Counted from the first letter of the stretch, positions 26,797-34,962 are shown. The stretch: 60,832 nt of DNA from Thalassovita gelatinovora (GCF_001458355.1 NZ_CYSA01000001.1:1-60832), one strand, 5' to 3'. The notes: generated by a model not told the origin, from the letters alone. Numbers and translations: made by a program.

Positions 26797-27693
26797 ATGA
26801 AAATCGCAGTGATGGGGGCCGGGGCGGTCGGATGCTATTATGGGGCCATGCTGGCGCGGGCCGGGCATCAGGTCACGCTGATCGGGCGACCCGCTTTGGT
26901 TCAAGCGGTGCAGGCCGATGGGTTGGTCTTGGAAATGCAGGGCGACCGGCATGTTATCGCTGCAGAGGCAACCGACGACCCCGCCGCAGTGGCCGGGGCA
27001 AACATGGTGCTTTTCTGCGTCAAATCCAGCGACACCGAGGTGGCAGGCGAGCAGATTTCGCCGCATCTGCGTGCCGATACCCTGCTTTTGAGCCTGCAAA
27101 ACGGGGTCAGTAATGCTGACCGGTTGGCGCAGGTGACCGGACATCCGGTGATCCCGGCCGTGGTCTATGTCGCCGCGGCAATGGCGGGCGCGGGGATCGT
27201 GCGCCACGAAGGGCGCGGCGACCTGGCAATCGGCGGCCCCGGCAGCGAAACCGCCGCTGAGATTTTGAATGCCGCCGGGGTGGAAACCCGGTTATCGCCC
27301 GATATTGCAGCGGCGATGTGGACCAAGTTGGTGGTAAACTGCGCCTATAACGCGCTTTCGGCGGTGTCCGACCTGCCCTATGGCGCGCTGGTGGCCCAAC
27401 AAGGCGTGCCCGGATTGCTGGAAGATATCGTCGCCGAATGCCGCGCTGTTGCTGCGGCCTGCGGCGTTGATCTGGGCGATGACCTGATTGACAACATGCA
27501 CGCGATTGGCCGCGCGATGCCGGGGCAGTATTCTTCGACCGCGCAGGATTTGCGGCGCGGACGGCGCAGCGAAATCGATTTCCTGAACGGCGAAATCGTT
27601 CGGTCAGGTGACGCAACAGGCATTGCCACCCCGATCAACAAGACGCTGACATTGTTGGTGAAGCTGGCTGAATCGAAGTTGCAATCGGCCTGA
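26797..27693 (+). CDS. Ketopantoate reductase (PanE/ApbA) family protein
   Basis: A 298-residue NADP-linked reductase. ATG 26797 is preferred over ATG 26791 because AAAAGGA ends directly before the latter. N-terminal Rossmann motif MGAGAVGCYYG (residues 5-15), then VKSSDTE and LQNGVSN (near residue 105) that are standard for the family; C-terminal helical domain with RRSEIDFLNGEI near 260-272. Family members reduce ketopantoate to pantoate, but many act on other 2-oxoacids. Being divergent from a MocR regulator suggests a catabolic or amine-linked role rather than coenzyme A synthesis. Confidence 0.87.
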   Translation: MKIAVMGAGAVGCYYGAMLARAGHQVTLIGRPALVQAVQADGLVLEMQGDRHVIAAEATDDPAAVAGANMVLFCVKSSDTEVAGEQISPHLRADTLLLSLQNGVSNADRLAQVTGHPVIPAVVYVAAAMAGAGIVRHEGRGDLAIGGPGSETAAEILNAAGVETRLSPDIAAAMWTKLVVNCAYNALSAVSDLPYGALVAQQGVPGLLEDIVAECRAVAAACGVDLGDDLIDNMHAIGRAMPGQYSSTAQDLRRGRRSEIDFLNGEIVRSGDATGIATPINKTLTLLVKLAESKLQSA

Positions 27694-27712
27694 TTCGAGT
27701 GGCGCAATCAGG

Positions 27713-27731
27713 TTCCGGGTTGTACCTGGAA
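27713..27731. terminator. Hairpin between convergent panE-like and hupE-like genes
   Basis: TTCCGGGT and ACCTGGAA form an eight-base stem with one G-U pair and a three-base loop. It sits in the 95-base convergent gap where a shared terminator is expected. There is no clear T-run, so support is moderate. Confidence 0.4.
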
Positions 27732-27788
27732 ACAACTGAGCTGCGATCTGCAAATACCTTGGGCGGTCCCCGCCGATCCACCTCTGGA

Positions 27789-28349
27789 TCAGCTGAAGGC
27801 GATCATCAGCCCGGCCAGGGCGGTGCCGCCGCCCAGGATGCGCAGTGCCATTTGCTGGCCCTTCAGCAACACCCCGACCGCCGCGCCAACCCCGTGCAGC
27901 GTCGCTGTCGCGACGGCAAAGCCCAGCCCGAAAGTCGCCGCTTCGGCATGGCCCAGTTCGGCCCCATGGGCATGGCCGTGGAACAGCGCGAACAGGCCCA
28001 CAAGCGCCACCGCGATCCGCGGATCAGGCCGCACCGCCATGGTAACCAGCAGCCCAAGCGCCACCGAAGAGGCCAGGATCATCGGTTCCACCAACGGCAA
28101 TGGCAGGCCGATCAGCGACAGAGCGAAGCCGAACAGCATCGCCGAAACGAAGCTTGCCGGAACCGCCCAAATGGCGCGACCGCCGATCTGCGCCGCCCAC
28201 AGGCCGACGACGATCATGGCCAGGATATGGTCCAGCCCAAACAACGGATGCGACAGACCAGCAGCCACCGATCCATGTTCAGATGGGTCGAGATGCGCCA
28301 GCGCAGGCGTCGCAATCAGGATGGCAGGAACAAAGAACAAGCGTTTCAT
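27789..28349 (-). CDS. HupE/UreJ-family membrane protein
   Basis: A 186-residue protein starting at ATG 28349 after GAGG six bases upstream; in-frame ATGs further up give an atypical N-terminus. It opens with a signal-like stretch MKRLFFVPAILIATPALA and the mature HLDPSEHGSVAAGLSHPLFGLDHI, which holds the HPxxGxDH motif of HupE/UreJ metal permeases. A second His pair is in FHGHAHGAELG near residue 131. Six short hydrophobic segments follow. Such proteins are linked to nickel or cobalt transport. There is no hydrogenase or urease here, so the substrate metal is not settled. Confidence 0.85.
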   Translation of the reverse strand: MKRLFFVPAILIATPALAHLDPSEHGSVAAGLSHPLFGLDHILAMIVVGLWAAQIGGRAIWAVPASFVSAMLFGFALSLIGLPLPLVEPMILASSVALGLLVTMAVRPDPRIAVALVGLFALFHGHAHGAELGHAEAATFGLGFAVATATLHGVGAAVGVLLKGQQMALRILGGGTALAGLMIAFS

Positions 28350-28477
28350 GGAGGTCCTCATGTGGTCAACCGGCATCCCTGAATGGGTCATGCCCGCGCA
28401 GATCCAACCATGGGGCGCGATCCGCTACAAACAAAAAGCCTGCAAATTTAAAGCTTTTCTGTGGAACCGAACAAAGC

Positions 28478-28509
28478 AAGGGCGGACCACCAGACACCGG
28501 CCCGCCCTT
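28478..28509. terminator. Hairpin downstream of the taurine aminotransferase-like gene
   Basis: AAGGGCGGACC and GGCCCGCCCTT form an eleven-base stem with one mismatch and a ten-base loop, 84 bases past the aminotransferase stop on the minus strand. The bases after it on that strand (GCTTTGTT) are moderately T-rich. A likely terminator; a T-containing tail on the other side may let it work both ways. Confidence 0.5.
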
Positions 28510-28540
28510 CTTCTGTTTCAAAATATCCCGGGGTGAATAC
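28510..28540 (-). repeat. Intergenic element, copy 1 (CCGGGATATTTTG type)
   Basis: Read on the minus strand it is CCCCGGGATATTTTGAAAC followed by AGAAGAAG. It shares the frame CCGGxGxxTATTTTGxxAAC then AAGAA with the copy at 30141-30172. I recall similar strings being common near gene ends in Roseobacter genomes. Role unknown. Confidence 0.4.
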
Positions 28541-28592
28541 GTTGAAAATCCGCAGGGTTTTCAACGGAGAGGGGCAGCGCCCCTCCCTTTCT

Positions 28593-29993
28593 TCAGCCGA
28601 ATACCTTGGTCAGCGCCTTGTCCACCGCGTCGGTGATCGCGTCCACTTCTTGCGCCGTCACGATCAGCGCCGGCGAGAAGCACAGCACGTTGTTGCGTTC
28701 CGGGATCGACCGGTTCGAAGCCCCGATAATCACGCCCAGGTTGCCGCATTCGGCAACAACCGCCCCGACATCCGCTTCGGTGACCGGTTCCTTGGTGGAG
28801 CGGTCCTTGACCAGTTCGGCCCCGAGGAACAGCCCCTTGCCACGCACGTCGCCGATGACATCATGCTTGTCCATCAGCGCCTGCAGGTTGGCCATGAACC
28901 GTTCGCCCATCTTGGCGCAGTTTTCCAACAGGCCCTCATCCTCGACGATGCGCATGTTTTCCAGCGCTGCCGCCGGACCGGCGGTGCAGCCGCCGAAGGT
29001 GGAAATATCGCGGAAATGATCCATCTTGTCGGAGGGGTCGGATTTGAACAGGTCGAACACCGCTTCGGAGGTCACGCAGCAGGCGATCGCGGCGTAACCC
29101 GATGCCACGCCCTTGGCCATGGTCACGAAGTCGGGTTTGATCCCGTAATGCTGATAGCCGAACCATTCGGTTCCGGTGCGGCCGATGCCGCAGACGACTT
29201 CGTCGATATGCAGCAAGATATCGTATTTGCGGCAAATTTCCTGCACCCGGTCCCAGTAGCCTTCTGGCGGGGTAATCACGCCGCCGCCCGCTGTCACCGG
29301 TTCCAGACACAACCCGCCGACGGTTTCGGGGCCTTCGCGCAGGATGACGTCCTCGATCAGGTTGGCGGCTGCAATGCCGAAGTCGCGTCCCGACAGGTGG
29401 CCAAGACCCAGTTCTTCCTTGCGGTATTCCATGCAATGGGGAACGCGCACGAAACCCGGCGCGAAGGGGCCGTATTGCATGTTGCGTTCGTCCTGCCCGC
29501 CCGCCGACATCGCCGCCAGCGTGCCGCCGTGATAATCACGGTCGCGGTAGAGGATCTTGTGCTTTTCGCCACCGTATTTCTTATGCGCGATCTGACGGAT
29601 CATCTTGAAGGCTTTCTCGTTCGCTTCAGATCCCGAATTGCAGTAGTAGACCCGCGACATGCCCGGCATCTTTTCGATCAGCTTTTCGGAAAACAGCGCC
29701 CCAGGAACGGAGCCAGCAGAGCCCGCGAAGTAGTTCATCTTGACCAGCTGGTCGCGCACCGCATCGGCGATGCTTTCGCGGCCATAGCCGACATTCACCG
29801 TCCAGACCGCGCCGGACACGGCATCGAGGTATTCTTTGCCCTTCTGGTCCCAGACCTTCATGCCCTTGCCTTCGACGATGACCCGGGGTTCGCCGGTTTC
29901 GAAAGGTTTGTGCTGAATCAGGTGATGCCAGACATGGGCGCGGTCGGCATCCACGACCGCCTGAATGTCATTGTCGAATTTACCGTCCATCAT
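28593..29993 (-). CDS. tpa: Class III aminotransferase, probable taurine-pyruvate aminotransferase
   Basis: A 466-residue PLP aminotransferase. Lys294 in PDFVTMAKGVASGY is the cofactor Lys; IDEVVCGIGRTG (263-274) carries the Asp, and CNSGSEANEKAFKM (118-131) is the phosphate region. The start region AHVWHHLIQHKPF resembles taurine-pyruvate aminotransferases, which turn taurine into sulfoacetaldehyde. Support comes from the upstream direct repeats at 30082-30114 that match the TauR consensus. No xsc (sulfoacetaldehyde acetyltransferase) gene is in view, so the pathway would continue elsewhere. Beta-alanine or another omega-amine is the main alternative substrate. Confidence 0.78.
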   Translation of the reverse strand: MMDGKFDNDIQAVVDADRAHVWHHLIQHKPFETGEPRVIVEGKGMKVWDQKGKEYLDAVSGAVWTVNVGYGRESIADAVRDQLVKMNYFAGSAGSVPGALFSEKLIEKMPGMSRVYYCNSGSEANEKAFKMIRQIAHKKYGGEKHKILYRDRDYHGGTLAAMSAGGQDERNMQYGPFAPGFVRVPHCMEYRKEELGLGHLSGRDFGIAAANLIEDVILREGPETVGGLCLEPVTAGGGVITPPEGYWDRVQEICRKYDILLHIDEVVCGIGRTGTEWFGYQHYGIKPDFVTMAKGVASGYAAIACCVTSEAVFDLFKSDPSDKMDHFRDISTFGGCTAGPAAALENMRIVEDEGLLENCAKMGERFMANLQALMDKHDVIGDVRGKGLFLGAELVKDRSTKEPVTEADVGAVVAECGNLGVIIGASNRSIPERNNVLCFSPALIVTAQEVDAITDAVDKALTKVFG

Positions 29994-30081
29994 CGGGAAA
30001 GCTCCATTTGCCAGGGGTGAAGCGCAAGCGAATATGCTGTGTCGCGTTGGCCCTATTTCGCACGTGAAGGGGGGGGATTGG

Positions 30082-30114
30082 ATAGGTCCAGTTGCCCCTC
30101 TCCTTTAAGTCCAA
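30082..30114 (-). promoter_or_regulatory. TauR-like direct repeats before tpa
   Basis: On the minus strand TTGGACTTAA (30114-30105) and CTGGACCTAT (30091-30082) stand 23 bases apart, 91 to 121 bases before the aminotransferase start. They match the TauR direct-repeat consensus CTGGACYTAA at nine of ten positions each. This supports MocR/TauR activation in response to taurine; the site is seen, the regulator is inferred. Confidence 0.6.
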
Positions 30115-30140
30115 ACTTCGACACGTTTGCAATTCTGTGC

Positions 30141-30172
30141 TCCGGCGGGCGTATTTTGCGAACGAAGAAAAC
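30141..30172 (+). repeat. Intergenic element, copy 2 (CCGGCGGGCGTATTTTG type)
   Basis: Plus-strand CCGGCGGGCGTATTTTGCG followed by AACGAAGAAAA, directly before the rarA terminator hairpin. See the copy at 28510-28540. Its shared core suggests a family of gene-end elements rather than chance. Confidence 0.4.
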
Positions 30173-30173
30173 C

Positions 30174-30200
30174 TTGGGCTTCTATTTCATCTTGGCCCAA
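30174..30200 (-). terminator. Probable rarA terminator
   Basis: TTGGGC and GCCCAA form a six-base stem with a 15-base loop five bases after the rarA stop on the minus strand, followed by GGTTTTCTT. The stem is short and the loop large, so this is a moderate-strength call. Confidence 0.45.
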
Positions 30201-30204
30201 ACAC

Positions 30205-31521
30205 TCAACTCCCCCGTTGCCGCCGCAGCTTGGCGAAGTAATCGAGGCGCTTTTTCAATTCCCGCTCGAAGCCACGCTCGACCGGCAGGTAGAAGTTTTC
30301 CCGTTGCATCGTTTCGGGGAAATAGTTCTGCCCGGAAAACCCGTCTTCGGCGTCATGGTCATAGGCATAACCGGCCCCAAAGCCCTGGTCCTTCATCATC
30401 TTCGTCGGGGCGTTCAGGATATGTTTGGGCGGTGGTTCGCTGCCGGATTTGCGGGCGCTGGCGCGGGCGGCCTTGTAGGCGACATAGACCGCGTTGCTTT
30501 TCGGGGCCAGCGCCAGATAGGCGACCGCCTGTGCCAGCGCCAATTCGCCTTCGGGGCTGCCCAGCCGTTCATAGGTTTCCCAGGCTTGCAGACAAAGACT
30601 CTGCGCTTGTGGGTCGGCCAGGCCAATATCTTCGACCGCCATCCGGGTGATCCGCCGGGCCAGAAAGCGCGGGTCTTCGCCGCCTTCCAGCATCCGCGCG
30701 AACCAGTAAAGTGCCGCATCCGGGTCCGAACCGCGCACCGATTTGTGCAGCGCCGAAATCAGGTTGTAATGTTCTTCACCCGATTTGTCGTATTTCGCCG
30801 CCCGCTTCATCAGCCGCTGCGACAGTGCTTCGACCGTCAGCTTGCCCTCGACGCGCCAAGCCGCCACCTGTTCGATCAGGTTCAACAACGCGCGCCCGTC
30901 GCCATCGGCCATTTCCAGCAAGGCTTCGCGCGCCGGTCCGTCCAGCGGCAAGGCCCGGTCCAGATCTTTTTCGGCCCGCTGTGCCAGCCGTTCCAGATCG
31001 GCCAGCGCCAGCCGTTCCAGCACCAGAACCTGAGACCGGCTGAGTAAAGCGGCGTTCAGTTCGAAACTGGGGTTTTCCGTGGTGGCGCCCACCAGAAGGA
31101 TGGTGCCGTCTTCCATATGGGGCAGGAAACTGTCCTGCTGTGCCTTGTTGAAACGGTGAATTTCATCGACGAACAGCAGCGTCCCCTGCCCGGTTTGACG
31201 CCGGAGCCTGGCCGCCTCGAACACTTTTTTCAGATCCGGCACACCGGTGAAAATCGCGCTGATCTGCACGAAATGCAGATCGGTTTCATCCGCCAGAAGC
31301 CGCGCGATAGTGGTTTTACCAACGCCGGGTGGCCCCCAGAAGATCAACGATGACAGGCTGCCCGATCCCAGCATCACGCCCAGCGGTGCCTCTGGCCCCA
31401 GCACCTGATCCTGACCGATCACCTGCGCCAGCGATTGCGGCCGCAGCCGGTCGGCCAGCGGCCGATGTGCGCTGCTGTGGGGGTCCGGATTACCGGAGGC
31501 GGGTTCGAACAGGTCGGCCAT
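30205..31521 (-). CDS. rarA: Replication-associated recombination protein A (AAA+ ATPase)
   Basis: A 438-residue RarA/MgsA ATPase that acts at stalled replication forks. Walker [10 protein letters not shown] is at residues 63-71, Walker [13 protein letters not shown] near 115-126, and sensor 1 GATTENPSF near 145. The C-terminal half has the family's helical region with [19 protein letters not shown] and the end [14 protein letters not shown]. It lies three bases after the DegP/Q protease gene and is probably cotranscribed with it. Family call is strong. Confidence 0.93.
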   Translation of the reverse strand: MADLFEPASGNPDPHSSAHRPLADRLRPQSLAQVIGQDQVLGPEAPLGVMLGSGSLSSLIFWGPPGVGKTTIARLLADETDLHFVQISAIFTGVPDLKKVFEAARLRRQTGQGTLLFVDEIHRFNKAQQDSFLPHMEDGTILLVGATTENPSFELNAALLSRSQVLVLERLALADLERLAQRAEKDLDRALPLDGPAREALLEMADGDGRALLNLIEQVAAWRVEGKLTVEALSQRLMKRAAKYDKSGEEHYNLISALHKSVRGSDPDAALYWFARMLEGGEDPRFLARRITRMAVEDIGLADPQAQSLCLQAWETYERLGSPEGELALAQAVAYLALAPKSNAVYVAYKAARASARKSGSEPPPKHILNAPTKMMKDQGFGAGYAYDHDAEDGFSGQNYFPETMQRENFYLPVERGFERELKKRLDYFAKLRRQRGS

Positions 31522-31524
31522 GGA

Positions 31525-32904
31525 TCACAACCTGAACCGGATCACCAGCCGCTGCAAGCCGCGCTGCACATCAAAGGCCAGCCGCTGCACCCGGCCTGAC
31601 AGGGCCTGTTCAACATCCTTGGTGGTTTCGACCGTCTTACCGTTGATCACATGCAGGATATCGCCGGGTTTCAACCCGACCTGCGCGCCGTAAGGGCCGG
31701 GAGTTTCCACCATCACGCCGCTGCTGCCCAAGGGAAGCCCGTATTCGGCCAGAATGGCGGGATTGATATTGGACACGGTCAGCCCCGGCAGCGCCGTCTT
31801 CTTGCCCAGTTCACGAGTGTCGCGCTTCGGGCTGTCAGGGGCCGCGATAAGTTTGACGCGCAGATCACTGCTTGCGCCATCCCGGAATCGGGTGACCGGC
31901 ACTTCTTGACCGAGCCCGACCACCGACATGCGGAAAATCATTTCAGCAGGCGTATTCACCGGCTGGTCGTCCACCGCAAGGATGACATCGCCGGGGGCAA
32001 ATCCCGCCGACAGGAACGGGCTGACTTCGTGCAGCCCCGAAATCAGGATGCCGCCGGGACGATCCAGCCCGAGGCTGGCTGCGATATCGGCATCCACCTG
32101 TTGACCGTTCATCCCCGCCCAAGGGCGCAAAAACCGGTCATGGCCCTGCCGGGCCTGCGCCACGAATTGCGCGACAAGGTTGGATGGAATCGCAAAACCG
32201 ATCCCGTTTGATCCGCCCGAGCGGGTCAGGATCGAAGTATTGACCCCGATCAGATGGCCATTCACGTCGATCAGCGCCCCGCCGGAATTGCCCGGATTGA
32301 TCGGCGCATCGGTTTGCAGGAAATAGCCACGCCCGCTTCCGGTCGCGGTGCCCGACCGCGCCAGCCCCGACACGATGCCGCTGCTGACGGTCTGGCCGAC
32401 CCCGAACGGGTTGCCGATGGCCAGCACCAATTCACCGACTTCGACCCCGTCGCTGTCGCGCAGATCCAGAAACGGCATGTCGCGGGCGCCTTCCAAAGCC
32501 AGGATCGCCAGATCGCTGTCTTCGTCAGCCAGAACCACCTTTGCATCGAATTCGCGCCGGTCATTCAACACCACGCGGATTTCCGCCGCATCGCCCACCA
32601 CGTGGTAATTCGACACCACGTAGCCGTCTTCGGACAGGATCACACCCGATCCCAGTGAATTTTGCACCTGCGGCCTGACTTCGCCGAAATCGCGGAACAG
32701 GCCGCGAAAGAACGGGTCGTTCTGAAACGGGCTTTGCCGCGCCTGCACGATCCGTTTGGCATAGATATTCACCACGGCCGGGGCTGCTTGTTGGACCAGC
32801 GGCGCAAAGCCCAGCTGAATTTCCATCTGGTTTTGCGGCACCTTGGTTTGCGCCGCCAGTGGCGCGGCAAGGATCAGCAGAATGGGGATGATGATACGCA
32901 GCAT
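31525..32904 (-). CDS. DegP/DegQ-type periplasmic serine protease
   Basis: A 459-residue trypsin-like protease with two PDZ domains. The start at 32904 (MLRIIIPILLILAAPLAAQ) gives a signal peptide, after AAAGG; the longer frame adds nothing recognisable. Catalytic triad His101 (SNYHVVGDA), Asp131 (EDSDLAIL) and Ser207 (PGNSGGAL). PDZ 1 is at about 255-350 and PDZ 2 at about 370-459. It degrades misfolded envelope proteins. Cotranscription with rarA (three-base gap) is odd in function but common in this group as I recall. Confidence 0.92.
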   Translation of the reverse strand: MLRIIIPILLILAAPLAAQTKVPQNQMEIQLGFAPLVQQAAPAVVNIYAKRIVQARQSPFQNDPFFRGLFRDFGEVRPQVQNSLGSGVILSEDGYVVSNYHVVGDAAEIRVVLNDRREFDAKVVLADEDSDLAILALEGARDMPFLDLRDSDGVEVGELVLAIGNPFGVGQTVSSGIVSGLARSGTATGSGRGYFLQTDAPINPGNSGGALIDVNGHLIGVNTSILTRSGGSNGIGFAIPSNLVAQFVAQARQGHDRFLRPWAGMNGQQVDADIAASLGLDRPGGILISGLHEVSPFLSAGFAPGDVILAVDDQPVNTPAEMIFRMSVVGLGQEVPVTRFRDGASSDLRVKLIAAPDSPKRDTRELGKKTALPGLTVSNINPAILAEYGLPLGSSGVMVETPGPYGAQVGLKPGDILHVINGKTVETTKDVEQALSGRVQRLAFDVQRGLQRLVIRFRL

Positions 32905-32971
32905 TTCGGCCCGCCTTTCATTGACTTGCCCCTGATATGCGAAGCGACGGGCCGGATTGCAAGCACCGAAG

Positions 32972-32991
32972 CCCCCGCCGCATGGCGGGGG
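32972..32991. terminator. GC-rich hairpin between aroG and the protease gene
   Basis: CCCCCGCC / GGCGGGGG with a four-base loop, 14 bases past the aroG stop on the minus strand. The stem is perfect, but the next bases (GCTTCGGTGC) are poor in T, so it may terminate weakly. Confidence 0.45.
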
Positions 32992-33005
32992 CCGGCCCAG
33001 TCGGT

Positions 33006-34070
33006 CTAGCCCGCCAGACGTGCCGGTTGCGACCGGCGTTTTTCCACCGCCTGCGCCAGCTGTTTCAACGCAATCACCGTGTCGTCCCAACCAAGGCAAC
33101 CGTCGGTGATCGATTGGCCGTAGACAAGCGGCGCAGCGCCCAGATCCTGCCGCCCGGCCACAAGGTTGCTTTCCACCATTACTCCGGTGATGCGCCCGTC
33201 ACCTGCCGCGATTTGCGCGGCGATATCGGCCAGAACCAACGGCTGTTTTTCCGGGGCCTTACCGCTATTGGCGTGACTGGCATCTATCATCACCTGCGGG
33301 CGCAGACCGTCCTGTTGGGCCTTGCGGCAGGTGGTTTCAACCGAGGTCGCGTCGTAATTGGTTCCGCCGCCACCGCGCAGAATGACATGGCAATCGGGAT
33401 TACCACGGGTGGCGGCGATGGCGGCACGACCGTTTTTCCCCAATGCCATGAAGTGATGCGGCCGCGCGGCCGAGCGCACCGCGTCGATCGCGATCTGCAC
33501 ATTGCCGCGAGTGCCGTTCTTGAACCCGACCGGGCAGGACAGGCCCGAGGCCATTTCGCGGTGAATCTGGCTTTCGGTGGTGCGCGCACCGATCGCGGCC
33601 CAGGCCATCAGGTCAGAAATATATTGCGGTACCGCAGTGTCGAGGAATTCGGTCCCCACCGGCAGGCCCAGCCCGTTGATATCCAGCAGCAACCGGCGCG
33701 CCATGTCCAACCCTTCGTTGATCCGGAACGATCCATCCAGACCAGGATCATTGATCAGCCCTTTCCAGCCGCTGATGGTGCGGGGTTTTTCGAAATAGAC
33801 CCGCATGACGATTTCCAGCGTATCGGAAAGATCATCGCGCAGCGTCTTCAATCGCCGGGCGTAATCCATCGCGGCAACGGGATCGTGGATCGAACAGGGG
33901 CCGACGACAGCGATCAAACGATCATCCGCCCCCCTGAGCACGTTTTGAATGGCCGCACGCCCGTCCAGCACGGTCTGGGCGGTACCGGCGGCAACGGGCA
34001 GCCGCGCGGCCAGGTCTTCGGGCGAAACCAGCTCTTGCATGCTGGCGATACGCAGATTTTCGGTTTCCAT
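33006..34070 (-). CDS. aroG: 3-deoxy-7-phosphoheptulonate (DAHP) synthase, class I
   Basis: A 354-residue AroG/AroF/AroH-type enzyme; it joins phosphoenolpyruvate and erythrose 4-phosphate, the first step of aromatic amino acid synthesis. Seen: VVGPCSIHDP near residue 55, RVYFEKPRT near 90, GWKGLINDP (PEP site), TEFLDTAVPQY, GARTTESQIHREMASG, GFKNGTRGN, and C-terminal DASHANSGKAPEKQ with the metal His. It is typical in length. A GATAAGGAAG precedes ATG 34070. An aromatic-rich leader peptide and terminator upstream (34106-34272) indicate attenuation by Trp, Phe and Tyr charging. Feedback specificity is not readable. Confidence 0.95.
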   Translation of the reverse strand: METENLRIASMQELVSPEDLAARLPVAAGTAQTVLDGRAAIQNVLRGADDRLIAVVGPCSIHDPVAAMDYARRLKTLRDDLSDTLEIVMRVYFEKPRTISGWKGLINDPGLDGSFRINEGLDMARRLLLDINGLGLPVGTEFLDTAVPQYISDLMAWAAIGARTTESQIHREMASGLSCPVGFKNGTRGNVQIAIDAVRSAARPHHFMALGKNGRAAIAATRGNPDCHVILRGGGGTNYDATSVETTCRKAQQDGLRPQVMIDASHANSGKAPEKQPLVLADIAAQIAAGDGRITGVMVESNLVAGRQDLGAAPLVYGQSITDGCLGWDDTVIALKQLAQAVEKRRSQPARLAG

Positions 34071-34105
34071 TTTTGGGCTTCCTTATCGGGGCCCCGGGCG
34101 GACAT

Positions 34106-34130
34106 AAAAAAACCGCCCAGCGGGGCGGTT
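34106..34130 (-). terminator. Attenuator terminator in the aroG leader
   Basis: On the minus strand AACCGCCC (34130-34123) and GGGCGGTT (34118-34111) pair perfectly across a four-base loop and run into seven T residues (34112-34106), a textbook intrinsic terminator. It lies 35 bases before the aroG ATG, after the stop of the leader peptide, so it stops transcription before the gene rather than after one. Its 5' arm (34129-34124, ACCGCC) can instead pair with GGCGGT at 34186-34181. Confidence 0.85.
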
Positions 34131-34158
34131 GGTGTGATGTCTGCTGTCTGATCCTAGT

Positions 34159-34236
34159 TCAGAATGCGTTGACCCCTCCGACCGCCATTTGGCGCGGATA
34201 AAAATAAAACCAAACTGCGGCGAAGGTATGGGTCAT
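34159..34236 (-). CDS. Aromatic leader peptide controlling aroG (25 codons)
   Basis: ATG at 34236, TGA ending at 34159. The peptide begins MTHTFAAV and codons 9-13 read Trp-Phe-Tyr-Phe-Tyr (WFYFY), ending in VNAF. Such a run of three aromatic amino acids in 25 codons just before a terminator is the mark of ribosome-mediated attenuation. Just after the run, CGCC (34194-34191) can pair with GGCG (34186-34183). If the ribosome stalls on the aromatic codons, that arm is covered and GGCGGT is free to pair with the terminator's 5' arm, so aroG is read. No ribosome-binding site is seen; the promoter spacing suggests a leaderless start, as in rhizobial trpL. Too short for usual gene callers. Confidence 0.8.
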   Translation of the reverse strand: MTHTFAAVWFYFYPRQMAVGGVNAF

Positions 34237-34243
34237 GCGCCGG

Positions 34244-34272
34244 ACGCTAGCGGGGATTCGCGGCCTTGTCAT
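34244..34272 (-). promoter_or_regulatory. Promoter of the aroG leader
   Basis: On the minus strand ATGACA (34272-34267), a 17-base spacer and TAGCGT (34249-34244). The leader-peptide ATG begins seven bases past the -10, so transcription should start at or next to that A. The -35 is one base from consensus and the -10 is weak. Confidence 0.5.
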
Positions 34273-34322
34273 CCCGAAAAATGATCAAGCTGGCGCTGCC
34301 GGACAAAAGGCGGGCAAAGAAA

Positions 34323-34345
34323 AACCCCCGCCATTGGCGGGGGTT
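34323..34345 (-). terminator. Terminator after rplQ, end of the ribosomal region
   Basis: Minus-strand AACCCCCGCC-AAT-GGCGGGGGTT, then TTTCTTTG. Stem of ten, T-rich tail, 23 bases past the rplQ stop: a strong intrinsic terminator that insulates the ribosomal genes from the aroG leader. Confidence 0.85.
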
Positions 34346-34368
34346 CGACCGGTCCGAAACCGGAAATC

Positions 34369-34791
34369 TTATTCTGCGTCGGCAGCTTCTTGAGCTTCCA
34401 GGCGGGCTTTGTCGCCGGCACCTTTGGCCGCAGGATCGCGGTCGACGAATTCGATGATCGCCATCGGTGCCATGTCGCCATAACGGAAACCGGCCTTCAG
34501 GACGCGGATGTAGCCACCCTGACGGTCCTTGTAGCGCGGGCCAAGAATGTCGAACAGTTTCGCAACATACTGATCCTGCTTGAGCTGCGATGCGGCCTGA
34601 CGGCGGGCGTGCAGATCACCACGTTTGGCCAGCGTGATCAGTTTTTCAACGATCGGACGCAGTTCCTTGGCTTTCGGCAGGGTGGTTTTGATCTGTTCAT
34701 GTTCGATCAGCGAACCGGCCATGTTGGCCCACAGGGCCTTACGGTGTTCATGGGTTCGGTTCAGGCGGCGGTAACCACGAGCGTGACGCAT
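34369..34791 (-). CDS. rplQ: 50S ribosomal protein L17
   Basis: A 140-residue L17 near the polypeptide exit. Starts [20 protein letters not shown], with [20 protein letters not shown] in the middle; the acidic, Ala-rich tail ([19 protein letters not shown]) is a normal alphaproteobacterial extension. Last gene of the alpha-type operon, 171 bases after rpoA, a gap holding two palindromes. Confidence 0.97.
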   Translation of the reverse strand: MRHARGYRRLNRTHEHRKALWANMAGSLIEHEQIKTTLPKAKELRPIVEKLITLAKRGDLHARRQAASQLKQDQYVAKLFDILGPRYKDRQGGYIRVLKAGFRYGDMAPMAIIEFVDRDPAAKGAGDKARLEAQEAADAE

Positions 34792-34903
34792 TTTCTATCT
34801 CCTAAATTCGCGTTTTGCTTTGTCTGACCGGCGATGCGTGTCACCGGCTCTCCTTGGGGCATCGGCCCTGATAGTCCCCGGCAGTCCGGGCATTTTGGGG
34901 CAT

Positions 34904-34955
34904 GCCGGGCTGAAGCCCGGCCTACACCGATTTCTTGGGCCGGGCGTCGCCCGGC
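34904..34955. repeat. Two GCCGGGC palindromes between rpoA and rplQ
   Basis: GCCGGGC-TGAA-GCCCGGC (34904-34921) and GCCGGGC-GTC-GCCCGGC (34939-34955) are perfect. The first is followed by CTACA, and related elements recur at 44247-44265, 49823-49840 and, in a GGTGGGGT variant, 49570-49588. They look like members of a repeated palindrome family and could shape mRNA stability in this unusually long alpha-operon gap. Confidence 0.6.
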
Positions 34956-34962
34956 ATTGCGA

